Shown: one piece after another, positions 1 to 7,071 of the stretch
Layout of the letters: each line of letters opens with the position of its first letter
Numbering within the stretch: the stretch's first letter is position 1
From: CBFIJI01 sp965662885
GTDB taxonomy: Bacteria; Bacteroidota; Bacteroidia; Flavobacteriales; Flavobacteriaceae
DNA: 10,625 bases
Assembly (NCBI GenBank): GCA_965662885.1
Contig: CBFIJI010000073.1
Location: 1 to 10,625 of the forward strand
Reading direction: 5' to 3'
Translations under genes and position numbers: made by a program
Notes under the pieces: model-generated
Told to the model about the DNA's origin: nothing
What the model saw: only the letters and a program-made list of their open reading frames with translations
Databases searched by the model: none

Positions 1-571
1 CCAAAGAAATTGCTGAACGACTGGCATCTATTTTATACGTGCCTTGTTTACGTTGAGAAAGTCGCTTTGAAACTCCATGGGCATCTCGCATTAAAAAGGG
101 AGTTAAATCAATGATATAGGTTCCTTCCTTTTCTTCAACAATGGGAAAACCAAATAGAATTGATTTTGCAAAAGCTTGCTCAACACAGCGTTTTTCTAAA
201 ATATTTTCTGTGTTCGCACGATAGTTCATATTGGGTTGAACTAACATCAATTTATTCCCTGCTTTTTGGAAAAAAACCAAACGACTATTACCTAACTGAC
301 CTCGGTCTAAACCAATATCGTTGCTCCCAATTCCTGCACTTAAAGCATTGACATATAAAAATGGAGTCTCCAACTGATCCACTTCTAAATAAATACGATC
401 TTTTGATTCATTGTAATAGAAATTAAAAAAGCCCTTAAAAGGAGTGCTATTTTCAATTACAGATTTTGTTGCGGACTTGCTAATCCCTTCTGTTTTATCT
501 TTTTTTCGTTGTGCATTGCTAAAAAGCATAAAAAACAAACAAAAAAGGGAAAGTAAATGATATCTTTTCAT
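1..571 (-). CDS. Secreted zinc-dependent metalloprotease-like protein (DUF5117 type), N-terminal part
   Basis: The reading frame opens at the ATG at 571 and stays open to the left edge, giving 190 residues of a longer protein whose C-terminal part, including any HExxH zinc site, lies outside the window. Residues 1-20 form a signal peptide: MKRYH, then a Leu/Phe-rich core, then SNA before Gln21. The protein is therefore exported and probably periplasmic or surface-associated. After a Lys-rich linker, residues 48-190 resemble the DUF5117 region found at the front of large Bacteroidetes metalloproteases (DUF5117/DUF4953 architecture). The most recognisable stretch is GSNDIGLDRGQLGNSRLVFF near residues 82-101, preceded by an FLYVNALSAGI segment. 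The family call rests on my recognition of this stretch. The peptidase domain is not visible, so catalytic activity is inferred. It is divergent from prfB. Confidence 0.72.
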   Translation of the reverse strand, partial: MKRYHLLSLFCLFFMLFSNAQRKKDKTEGISKSATKSVIENSTPFKGFFNFYYNESKDRIYLEVDQLETPFLYVNALSAGIGSNDIGLDRGQLGNSRLVFFQKAGNKLMLVQPNMNYRANTENILEKRCVEQAFAKSILFGFPIVEEKEGTYIIDLTPFLMRDAHGVSKRLSQRKQGTYKIDASRSAISL

Positions 572-587
572 TGTATAAAATTTGTAC

Positions 588-708
588 TAAAACTACTAAA
601 ATATGACGAAATGGTCTCCTAGTTTTAAAAGACTCTTGCCCATACTTTTATAAAGGTTAAAAATAGCCATCCAAAAAGAGAAACTGTCCTAATTAAATAG
701 TAGTTTTA
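588..708. repeat. 11-bp inverted repeat in the divergent gap
   Basis: TAGTAGTTTTA occurs on the plus strand at 698-708 and in exact inverse orientation (TAAAACTACTA) at 588-598. Each arm lies shortly upstream of one of the divergent start codons: 9 nt before the prfB ATG at 718, and 16 nt before the metalloprotease ATG at 571. Each arm contains TAGTTTTA, which fits the Bacteroidetes -7 element TAnnTTTG at seven of eight positions. I found no convincing -33 TTTG at the usual spacing for either arm. The arms may be paired -7 elements, an operator, or coincidence. Apart from this, the 146-bp gap holds only AT-rich sequence and an imperfect AAAAG/CTTTT palindrome around 625-652. Confidence 0.35.
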
Positions 709-717
709 CTTCGACTT

Positions 718-1816
718 ATGATTTCAACAGAACAATTCAAAAATTTAATGGATCGCCTCGGAGCGTTAAGGAGGTATCTTTGACATTGATGGTAAGGAAA
801 TTGAAATAAAGAATCAGGAGGAAAAGACCTTTGCCCCAAACTTTTGGGACAATGCTACAGAAGCCGAAATCCATATGAAAGGACTTCGTAATCTTAAAAA
901 ATGGGTGGATGATTACCAATCGCTAACAGAGCGTTGTGACGATTTGGAGGTGATGATTGAATTTGAAAAAGCAGGGGAAGCAAGCAGCGAAGAAGTAGAG
1001 CATCAGTACGATTCCATCATCCAACTTTTGGAGGATGTAGAATTCAGAAATATGCTCTCCGAAGAAGGAGATGACCTTAGTGGTGTCCTTCAAATTACTG
1101 CAGGTGCCGGAGGCACAGAAAGTTGTGATTGGGCAGAAATGTTAATGCGTATGTATCTTATGTGGGCAGAAAAAAACAACTATAAAGTCAAAGAACTTAA
1201 TCACCAAGCTGGAGATGTTGCGGGCATTAAAACAGTTACTTTAGAAATAGAAGGGAGTCATGCTTTTGGTTGGCTTAAAGGGGAAAATGGTGTACATCGT
1301 TTGGTCCGAATATCGCCCTTTGATAGTAATGCGAAACGACATACCTCTTTTGCTTCGGTATATGTCTATCCATTGGTAGATCAAAGTATTGAAATCAACA
1401 TCAATCCAGCAGATTACACATGGGAAACCATGCGTTCTAGTGGTGCTGGAGGTCAAAATGTCAATAAGGTGGAAACGGCTGTACGCCTGAGGCATCAACC
1501 TACAGGTATTATTATAGAAAATTCCGAAACTCGTTCTCAGCTAGAGAACAAAAATAAAGCCATGCAATTACTCCGTTCGCAATTGTATGAAATTGAATTG
1601 CAAAAAAAGCTTTCTGCTCGAAAGGAAATCGAAGCCTCCAAAAAGAAAATTGAATGGGGTTCACAAATACGGAATTATGTTATGCATCCTTATAAATTGG
1701 TGAAAGATGTTCGAACTCAGCACGAAGTAACCGATGTAGAAGGGGTAATGAATGGTCAAATAGACTCTTTTTTAAAATCCTACCTCATGACTATGGGGCA
1801 AAAACAAGAAGACTAA
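718..1816 (+). CDS. prfB: Peptide chain release factor 2 (RF2), made by programmed +1 frameshift
   Basis: RF2 recognises UGA and UAA in the ribosomal A site and triggers hydrolysis of peptidyl-tRNA. Translation starts at the ATG at 718 and runs 21 codons (beginning MISTEQFKNL, ending ALRRYL) to an in-frame TGA at 781-783. It must then slip +1 to continue with GAC at 782, giving 365 residues, the usual RF2 length. The tripeptide anticodon SPF at about residues 199-201 identifies RF2 rather than RF1. The catalytic GGQ lies at about 244-246 within SSGAGGQNVNKVET. The N-terminal helical domain and the C-terminal tail are complete. The in-frame ATG at 875 is not the start, because the conserved N-terminus lies upstream. 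The stop codon overlaps the next gene's ATG by one base. RF2 level is autoregulated through the frameshift. Confidence 0.97.
766..784 (+). promoter_or_regulatory. prfB: RF2 programmed +1 frameshift (recoding) site
   Basis: In frame 0 the sequence reads TTA AGG AGG TAT CTT TGA C. It has every element of the bacterial RF2 frameshift signal: a Shine-Dalgarno-like AGGAGG (769-774; TAAGGAGG at 767-774 is fully complementary to the canonical anti-SD), a 3-nt spacer, the slippery CTT at 778-780, and the poor-context stop TGA followed by C. When RF2 is scarce, the ribosome pauses at TGA and the peptidyl-tRNA slips from CUU to UUU, so decoding resumes with GAC in the +1 frame. The downstream frame is open without interruption to 1816, which confirms that the shift is required. 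Confidence 0.97.
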
Positions 1817-2439
1817 TGCAACAAAACATTAAAAATATAATATTTGATTTAGGGGGTGTTTTAATCGATTGGAATCCTGAATATGTCTTTTTAGATGTTT
1901 TTAATGGAGATCGAAAAAAAATGCACTGGTTTTTTGATGAAATCTGTACCATGGATTGGAATGAAAATCAAGATGCTGGATACCCTCTTCAACAAGCTAC
2001 TGAAGATCGTGTTGCGCTATTTCCCGAATATGAGGAATGGATTCGTATGTATTACGGACGTTGGGAAGAAATGTTGGGAAATCAAATTCAAGGGACTGTT
2101 GACATTCTAAGACAATTGATTGATGATCCCAACTATAAAGTGGTGGCATTAACCAATTGGAGTGCTGAGACGTTTCCTGTTGCTTTAGAACGTTTTGATT
2201 TTTTACATTGGTTTGAAGGTATTGTTGTTTCTGGAACAGAAAAAATGCGAAAACCGTTTGATGAAATCTACCATTTAACTTTAGACCGCTTTGAATTGAA
2301 AGCTACAGAGTCATTTTTTATTGATGATAATGCACGGAATATTGCTGCTGCTAATAAATTAGAAATTCATACCCATCATTTTAATAGTCCAGAAAAGCTA
2401 AGAACAGATTTGATTAGCAGAAATATACTACTAAAATAA
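1816..2439 (+). CDS. HAD-superfamily phosphatase/hydrolase
   Basis: This 207-residue protein is a cytoplasmic HAD (subfamily I) hydrolase, probably a small-molecule phosphatase; the substrate cannot be read from the sequence. Motif I is FDLGGVL with the nucleophile Asp11, motif II is LTNWS with Thr113, the motif III Lys is Lys146 in RKPFDEIY, and motif IV is FFIDDNARN with Asp170 and Asp171. The helical cap lies between about residues 20 and 90. The usual second motif-I Asp (DxD) is Gly13, as in HAD members resembling E. coli YihX, so the general acid/base is not the standard one. The ATG overlaps the prfB stop (TAATG), so translational coupling with RF2 is likely. YihX-like sugar-phosphate phosphatase activity is possible but unproven. 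Confidence 0.88.
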   Translation: MQQNIKNIIFDLGGVLIDWNPEYVFLDVFNGDRKKMHWFFDEICTMDWNENQDAGYPLQQATEDRVALFPEYEEWIRMYYGRWEEMLGNQIQGTVDILRQLIDDPNYKVVALTNWSAETFPVALERFDFLHWFEGIVVSGTEKMRKPFDEIYHLTLDRFELKATESFFIDDNARNIAAANKLEIHTHHFNSPEKLRTDLISRNILLK

Positions 2440-2475
2440 AAACTTAGGTGATTGAAATATTGGGGTAAAATATTC

Positions 2476-4002
2476 TTAGAATGGAACGTCATCTTCTTCA
2501 CCAATTCCAAAAGCGTCTCCAGGAGAAGGTAAACTAGACGGCGGTATTTCATTAGAAGGATTCGAATTCATTTTAGATTGAAACTCAAATGGAGCATCAA
2601 AGGAGTCTAAATCTTCAAATTTACCGAGATGCCCAACAAATTTTAAACGAATGTTATCTAATCCACCATTTCGGTGTTTGGCTACAATAAATTCCGCTTG
2701 ACCTTGTGAGGGTGAGCGTTCTTCATCATCCCATTCGTCAATTCCATAGTATTCAGGACGGTAGATAAAGGAAACAATATCAGCATCTTGCTCAATCGCT
2801 CCGGATTCTCTAAGGTCGGAAAGCATTGGGCGTTTTGTTCCTCCTCTTGTTTCAACAGCACGAGACAATTGAGACAACGCAATTACAGGAATATCCAATT
2901 CCTTAGCGAGTGCCTTTAAGTTTCTGGAAATGGTAGATATTTCCTGTTCCCGATTTCCAGATTTATTGTTCGTTCCAGCGGTCATTAGCTGCAAATAATC
3001 AATAACAATAAGCTTTATTCCGTGCTGGGAAGATAAACGTCTTGCCTTTGCTCTTAGGTCAAAAATTGACAAGGAAGGGGTGTCGTCAATAAACAAGGGG
3101 GCTTTTTCCAAATCGGAAACTTTAACATTTAGTTGCTGCCACTCATGATCGGCGAGTTTTCCAGTCCGTAATTTTTCGGAGGAGAGGCCCGTTTCAGCTG
3201 AAATTAAACGGGTAATCAATTGTACAGATGACATTTCCAAAGAAAAAAAGGCAACTGGAATTTGTTTGGTTACAGCAATATTTCGTGCCATGGAAAGTGT
3301 TAGCGCTGTTTTCCCCATCCCTGGACGGGCAGCAATAATAATCAAATCACTGGGTTGCCATCCTGAGGTCAAGCCGTCTAATTTTTCAAATCCAGTACTG
3401 ACTCCACTTAGTCCGTCACGTTTTGAAATTTCTTCAATCTTCTTCTTGGCTTGGATAACCAAATTCTGAGCTGATTCAGATGACTTTTTAATATTTCCTT
3501 GCGTAACATCGTATAACTTAGATTCTGCCTCATCCAATAAATCAAAAACATCCGTAGCATCTTTATAAGCACTGTCGATGATTTCAGAAGAAATTTTAAT
3601 TAAGCTCCGCTGAATAAACTTTTGAAGAATAATTCGTGCGTGAAATTCAATGTGTGCAGAAGAGGCTACCTTTTGAGTGAGTTGTACCAAATAGAAATCA
3701 CCACCTACAGCCTCTAATTTTCCGTTTTTTCTCAAGCCCGATGCAACAGTCAACAAATCAATTGGTTCGGAAGATTCAAACAATTGATAAATACACTCAA
3801 ATATATGTTGGTGAGCTATTTTATAGAAAGCATCAGGTTGTAGAATATCAATAACTTCATCAACCCCCTTCTTATCAATCAACATGGCACCTAGTACCGC
3901 TTCCTCTAAATCAATGGCTTGAGGAGGAATTTTCCCTTGTTGTAAGGAAATCACATTAGCCGAGGTGGTCTTTTTGCGATCAAAAGGTTGTTTGTCTTCC
4001 AT
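2476..4002 (-). CDS. dnaB: Replicative DNA helicase DnaB
   Basis: The hexameric replicative helicase unwinds DNA 5'-to-3' on the lagging strand and interacts with primase. The 508-residue protein has the N-terminal DnaB domain (about 26-130, PPQAIDLEEAVLGAML), a linker, and a RecA-fold motor. The motor shows Walker A ARPGMGKT (225-232), the catalytic Glu256 in FFSLEM, Walker B LIVIDYLQLM with Asp335, the SDLRESGAIEQDADIV block (395-410), and the beta-hairpin/arginine-finger segment AKHRNGG (441-447; Lys442, Arg444). There is no intein. A low-complexity Pro/Ser/Asn tail from about residue 477 ends in GEEDDVPF, resembling the acidic tip of SSB. The gene lies 120 bp downstream of accA on the same strand and converges on the HAD gene with a 36-bp gap. 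No Shine-Dalgarno precedes the ATG. Confidence 0.97.
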   Translation of the reverse strand: MEDKQPFDRKKTTSANVISLQQGKIPPQAIDLEEAVLGAMLIDKKGVDEVIDILQPDAFYKIAHQHIFECIYQLFESSEPIDLLTVASGLRKNGKLEAVGGDFYLVQLTQKVASSAHIEFHARIILQKFIQRSLIKISSEIIDSAYKDATDVFDLLDEAESKLYDVTQGNIKKSSESAQNLVIQAKKKIEEISKRDGLSGVSTGFEKLDGLTSGWQPSDLIIIAARPGMGKTALTLSMARNIAVTKQIPVAFFSLEMSSVQLITRLISAETGLSSEKLRTGKLADHEWQQLNVKVSDLEKAPLFIDDTPSLSIFDLRAKARRLSSQHGIKLIVIDYLQLMTAGTNNKSGNREQEISTISRNLKALAKELDIPVIALSQLSRAVETRGGTKRPMLSDLRESGAIEQDADIVSFIYRPEYYGIDEWDDEERSPSQGQAEFIVAKHRNGGLDNIRLKFVGHLGKFEDLDSFDAPFEFQSKMNSNPSNEIPPSSLPSPGDAFGIGEEDDVPF

Positions 4003-4122
4003 GACGCTAATGTAACTTGAAATAAAAGATTATGGCTAAAACATCCTCCTTGATTTTGGGCGAAATTTAAACAACAAGGCTGTTGATAAAAAATTAAAAA
4101 TGTTAATAATGTGGTTATTCGC
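4003..4122 (-). other. accA-dnaB intergenic region, no confident signal
   Basis: This 120-bp AT-rich gap lies between the accA stop and the dnaB ATG. On the minus strand it holds a TAAATTTC that matches TAnnTTTG at seven of eight positions, with only a T-run (TTTT) at the -33 position. It also contains an AGGAGG (plus-strand CCTCCT, 4045-4050) more than 40 nt before the dnaB start. Neither is strong enough to call a promoter or ribosome binding site. I see no open frame, terminator hairpin or structured RNA here. Confidence 0.3.
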
Positions 4123-5076
4123 TTATCCTATAAAATTTCCCATGGAAGTAAATTTATCTCTACGGGTTTTTATTAAATCATCAGGTTTTATTTTTGATAA
4201 TTTTTTGTATGTAGCAAGTAATTCATTTTTAACAATCTGGAAAGTTTCTTCTCTATTGGCGTGAGCACCTCCAAGAGGTTCCGCTATGATTTTATCAATA
4301 AGCTTCGCTTTTTTCATGTCTTTTGGGGTCAGTTTAAGCGCTTCTGCAGCCGTTTCTTTGTGTTCCCAACTTCGCCACAGAATAGACGAACAAGATTCTG
4401 GAGAAATTACAGAATACCATGTGTTTTCCAACATATACACTTTATCACCAACACCAATTCCTAAGGCACCTCCAGAGGCACCTTCGCCAATCACAACAGC
4501 AATGATAGGAACTTTAATTCGCATCATTTCAAAGATGTTTCTTGCAATGGCTTCTCCTTGTCCTCTTTCTTCAGCCTCCATTCCCGGAAAAGCTCCAGGA
4601 GTATCGATAAAAGTAATGATTGGAATATTAAATTTTTCAGCAGATTTCATTAAGCGTAACGCTTTTCGATAGCCTTCAGGATTTGCCATACCAAAGTTTC
4701 GATACTGACGGGTTTTTGTATTGTACCCTTTTTGAGTACCAATAAACATAAACGATTGATTATCAATCTTTCCCAAACCGCCAATCATAGCTTTATCATC
4801 CCCCACATTTCGATCTCCATGTAACTCCAAAAATGTGTCCCCACAAAGGGCTGAAACATAATCCAAAGTATATGGTCTAGATGGGTGACGTGATAGTTGA
4901 ACGCGTTGCCAAGCAGTCAAATTTGAATAAATATCTTTTTTAGTAGTATCAAGTTTATCAGAAATCAGTTTACAGGTTTCACTAACATCTACTTTACTTT
5001 CTTCTCCAATGATTATACATTTATCCAATTGTTCTTCCAATTCTTTGATTGGCAATTCAAAATCCAAATATTCCAT
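4123..5076 (-). CDS. accA: Acetyl-CoA carboxylase, carboxyltransferase subunit alpha
   Basis: AccA and AccD form the carboxyltransferase that moves CO2 from biotin on AccB to acetyl-CoA, making malonyl-CoA for fatty-acid synthesis in the cytoplasm. The 317-residue length matches the family (E. coli has 319). An N-terminal helical region (EYLDFELPIKELEEQL) is followed by TAWQRVQLSRHPSRP (54-68) and ELHGDR (84-89). The crotonase-fold core includes FIDTPGAFPG (156-165), the glycine-rich oxyanion segment GEGASGGALG (198-207) and SPESCSSILWR (225-235). AccD and its zinc finger are not in this window, so the subunits are encoded apart. The ATG follows the DMT transporter stop by 37 bp, with a possible -7 element in that gap. 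Confidence 0.97.
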   Translation of the reverse strand: MEYLDFELPIKELEEQLDKCIIIGEESKVDVSETCKLISDKLDTTKKDIYSNLTAWQRVQLSRHPSRPYTLDYVSALCGDTFLELHGDRNVGDDKAMIGGLGKIDNQSFMFIGTQKGYNTKTRQYRNFGMANPEGYRKALRLMKSAEKFNIPIITFIDTPGAFPGMEAEERGQGEAIARNIFEMMRIKVPIIAVVIGEGASGGALGIGVGDKVYMLENTWYSVISPESCSSILWRSWEHKETAAEALKLTPKDMKKAKLIDKIIAEPLGGAHANREETFQIVKNELLATYKKLSKIKPDDLIKTRRDKFTSMGNFIG

Positions 5077-5092
5077 AATAATCTATTCGCAA

Positions 5093-5100
5093 CAAAAATA
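5093..5100 (-). promoter_or_regulatory. Possible -7 promoter element for accA
   Basis: On the minus strand the gap before accA contains TATTTTTG, an exact match to the Bacteroidetes -7 consensus TAnnTTTG, ending 16 nt before the ATG. No clear TTTG is found 19-21 nt further upstream, where the coding end of the transporter lies. A short AT-rich sequence gives such a match fairly easily. If real, accA and possibly dnaB could be transcribed independently of the tgt operon. Confidence 0.3.
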
Positions 5101-5113
5101 TAAATTCTTTGAA

Positions 5114-6010
5114 TTAAAGTGCTTTTTCTTTTAATTGTTTTCTGTGTTTAAATATTCCATTGCATAAGATCGAACCCAATACAATGAATAAACCGATATA
5201 ATAATTAACACTCATAAATTCTTTTTCTCCCAAAATCATAAGGGAAAGAAAAACCCCATACACAGGTTCCATATTAATTAGCATCATCACCGTAAAAGGG
5301 GATAAATTTTTCATCACTTTAATGGATGCGTTAAAAGCATAGGCAGTACATATAATTCCTAAAACAAGCAACCAAATAAGATCATAGGAATTCAATGAAA
5401 AAGAGGTCCATTGAAATTGACTGGTTGCTAATAAATAGATGGTAATTGCAACAGCTCCGACAAGTAACTCATAAAAGGAAAGAGTAATAGAAGGTGCTTT
5501 ATGAACAATTTTTCCATTAATTAAAGTGAATACAGCGCTTAAAAAAGCAGAAAAAAGGGCAATTAAAATACCATTGATATATTGAAATTCTGCATCAAAG
5601 ATTAACAGTACTCCAAAGGCTGCCATACTCCCAAAAAGGAATTCATAGAGGAAAAATTTACGTTTAAAGAAAAGGGGTTCAAGTATGGCGGTAATAAAAG
5701 CTCCCATTGACATCATGGAAAGGGTCAGCGAAACACCCGCTATTTTAATGGCATGAAAAAAAGTAATCCAATGAAGCGCGATAACCAAACCAGCAAAAAC
5801 TACCCCACCAATTAATGACTTGGGTAATCGGAAATTCTTTTTATTAAAAAAAATAAAAAAGACTGCTAAACTGAGGCTAGCAATTAGCATCCTACACCAA
5901 ACTAAGGGTATTGCATCAATTGAAATTAAGGCACCCAAAATTGAAGTAAACCCAAAAATAAATACGATGAGATGATAATGAAGTAAACTTTTTGTTCTAG
6001 CGTCTTGCAT
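5114..6010 (-). CDS. EamA/DMT-family membrane transporter
   Basis: This 298-residue inner-membrane protein shows about ten hydrophobic segments and the two-repeat layout of the drug/metabolite transporter superfamily (two EamA domains, about residues 12-138 and 146-285). Each repeat carries the Glu-Pro signature near its end, AILEPLFFKR (108-117) and NMEPVYGVF (246-254), followed by a helix and GE-type loop. Family members export metabolites or amino acids or take up various solutes; the substrate here is unknown. The ATG at 6010 lies inside the end of the upstream permease gene, a 14-bp overlap in a different frame, so the two are probably translationally coupled. The C-terminus is Lys-rich and cytoplasmic in the usual topology. 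Co-transcription with tgt and the permease is likely. Confidence 0.9.
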   Translation of the reverse strand: MQDARTKSLLHYHLIVFIFGFTSILGALISIDAIPLVWCRMLIASLSLAVFFIFFNKKNFRLPKSLIGGVVFAGLVIALHWITFFHAIKIAGVSLTLSMMSMGAFITAILEPLFFKRKFFLYEFLFGSMAAFGVLLIFDAEFQYINGILIALFSAFLSAVFTLINGKIVHKAPSITLSFYELLVGAVAITIYLLATSQFQWTSFSLNSYDLIWLLVLGIICTAYAFNASIKVMKNLSPFTVMMLINMEPVYGVFLSLMILGEKEFMSVNYYIGLFIVLGSILCNGIFKHRKQLKEKAL

Positions 6011-7070
6011 AGCGGAGAAGTAAAATGGCTAAGAGGCCAAAGAGCAATAAAGGCATCCAAGCAGCCACTGCAGGTGAAAATGTTGATTTAGTGACAAGCA
6101 CACCAAAAACCTTGTCAAAAAAGATAAAAAGAAAACCTAAAGTTATTCCAAAGGCGAGATTAATCCCCATCCCGCCGCGACGCTTAAAAGAAGATACAGC
6201 AACAGCAATGATGGTAAGTGCAAAAGTGGACAATGGTAAACTCCATCGTTTATGCCGAACAAGTAGATGGTTGTTGATTAAATTAGATCCACGTTCACGT
6301 TCCTCTTCAATAAGTTGATTTAACTCTCCATAATTTAGGGTTTCGGCCAAATAATTAACAGGTGCTAAATCATCAATTGAAAAATCTAGAATAGTGTCTT
6401 TACGGGGTTGTTTTAGATAGATTTCTTCAGCTCCAACAATACGTCTTAATCGAAAATTTTCCATTCGGAAAATACTGTCTTTTTCAATCCATCGAATACT
6501 GTTGGCTTTAATTTTAAAGGTCAATACGTTTTCGTCGAAATGTTCTAAAGTGAAATTGGATGCTCTTTTACGAATAGGATCGTAACTACTCACATAAATA
6601 TATTCGTTTTCGTTGATTTGTTGATACACATTAGAGGTAGTTCGCTCTTTCTCAGTAACAAGGTATTTATATCGAAATTCATTAAAGCCTAAATTCGATT
6701 TTGGCACAATAAACATACCGATCAAAAAGAAAAAAACAGCAATTAAAGATGCACCAATTACAAATGGTCTCAGATAGCGATAAAAAGAAATTCCAGAACT
6801 TAGAATAGCTATAATTTCGGTATTACTGGCTAATTTTGATGTAAACCAAATCACGGAAAGAAAGACAAAAATAGGAAAAAGAAGATTCGAAAAATACCAG
6901 ATAAAGTCAATGTAATATTCTGTAATTTCAATGATGGGGACTTCTTTTTCTTTAAGCTTATCGACCTTTTCAGCTAAATCAACCATTATCCCGATAGGGA
7001 TAAACAACAAAATCATTACTGAAAAAGTTCCTAAATAGCGTTTTATAATGTATAAATCAATGAGTTTCAT
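5997..7070 (-). CDS. LptF/LptG-family LPS export permease (YjgP/YjgQ)
   Basis: LptF/LptG proteins form the membrane part of the LptB2FG ABC transporter, which extracts lipopolysaccharide from the inner membrane. The 357-residue protein has the expected order: three membrane segments (about 12-30, 60-78 and 102-122), a periplasmic domain of about 150 residues (about 125-275), and three more membrane segments (about 276-295, 303-322 and 335-353). The conserved coupling segment SNTEIIAILSSGIS (82-95) contacts the LptB ATPase. I chose the ATG at 7070, one base after the tgt stop, because MKLIDLYIIKRYL is the usual family N-terminus. The frame extends upstream to a TTG at 7121, but that would overlap the tgt coding end by 50 bp and add 17 atypical residues. 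LptG is more likely than LptF, but this is not decided. Confidence 0.92.
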   Translation of the reverse strand: MKLIDLYIIKRYLGTFSVMILLFIPIGIMVDLAEKVDKLKEKEVPIIEITEYYIDFIWYFSNLLFPIFVFLSVIWFTSKLASNTEIIAILSSGISFYRYLRPFVIGASLIAVFFFLIGMFIVPKSNLGFNEFRYKYLVTEKERTTSNVYQQINENEYIYVSSYDPIRKRASNFTLEHFDENVLTFKIKANSIRWIEKDSIFRMENFRLRRIVGAEEIYLKQPRKDTILDFSIDDLAPVNYLAETLNYGELNQLIEEERERGSNLINNHLLVRHKRWSLPLSTFALTIIAVAVSSFKRRGGMGINLAFGITLGFLFIFFDKVFGVLVTKSTFSPAVAAWMPLLLFGLLAILLLRYARR

Positions 7071-7071
7071 A

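Noticed and set aside
160..351. 63-codon plus-strand open frame at the left edge
   Set aside because: Lies opposite the metalloprotease-like gene, whose signal peptide and conserved DUF5117-like segment show the minus strand is coding.
621..656. Sigma70-like TTGCCC/TATAAA promoter or attenuator hairpin before prfB
   Set aside because: Spacing between the boxes is far too short, Bacteroidetes use a different consensus, and the AAAAG/CTTTT palindrome is imperfect and AT-only.
875..877. ATG at 875 as the prfB start
   Set aside because: The frame is open upstream to the frameshift junction, the upstream 52 residues match the RF2 N-terminus, and the recoding site explains the interruption.
2456..2474. 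AATATT...AATATT hairpin between the convergent HAD and dnaB genes as a terminator
   Set aside because: Only a 6-bp all-A/T stem with a 7-nt loop and no following T-run in either direction; too weak to call.
4042..4050. AGGAGGATG on the minus strand upstream of dnaB as a ribosome binding site or leader-peptide start
   Set aside because: The motif abuts the ATG with no spacing, the frame stops after two codons (ATG TTT TAG), and it is more than 40 nt from the dnaB start.
4286..4672. 128-codon plus-strand open frame antisense to accA
   Set aside because: It lies wholly inside accA, which has full family conservation. The composition looks like an antisense shadow, and there is no promoter or recognisable domain.
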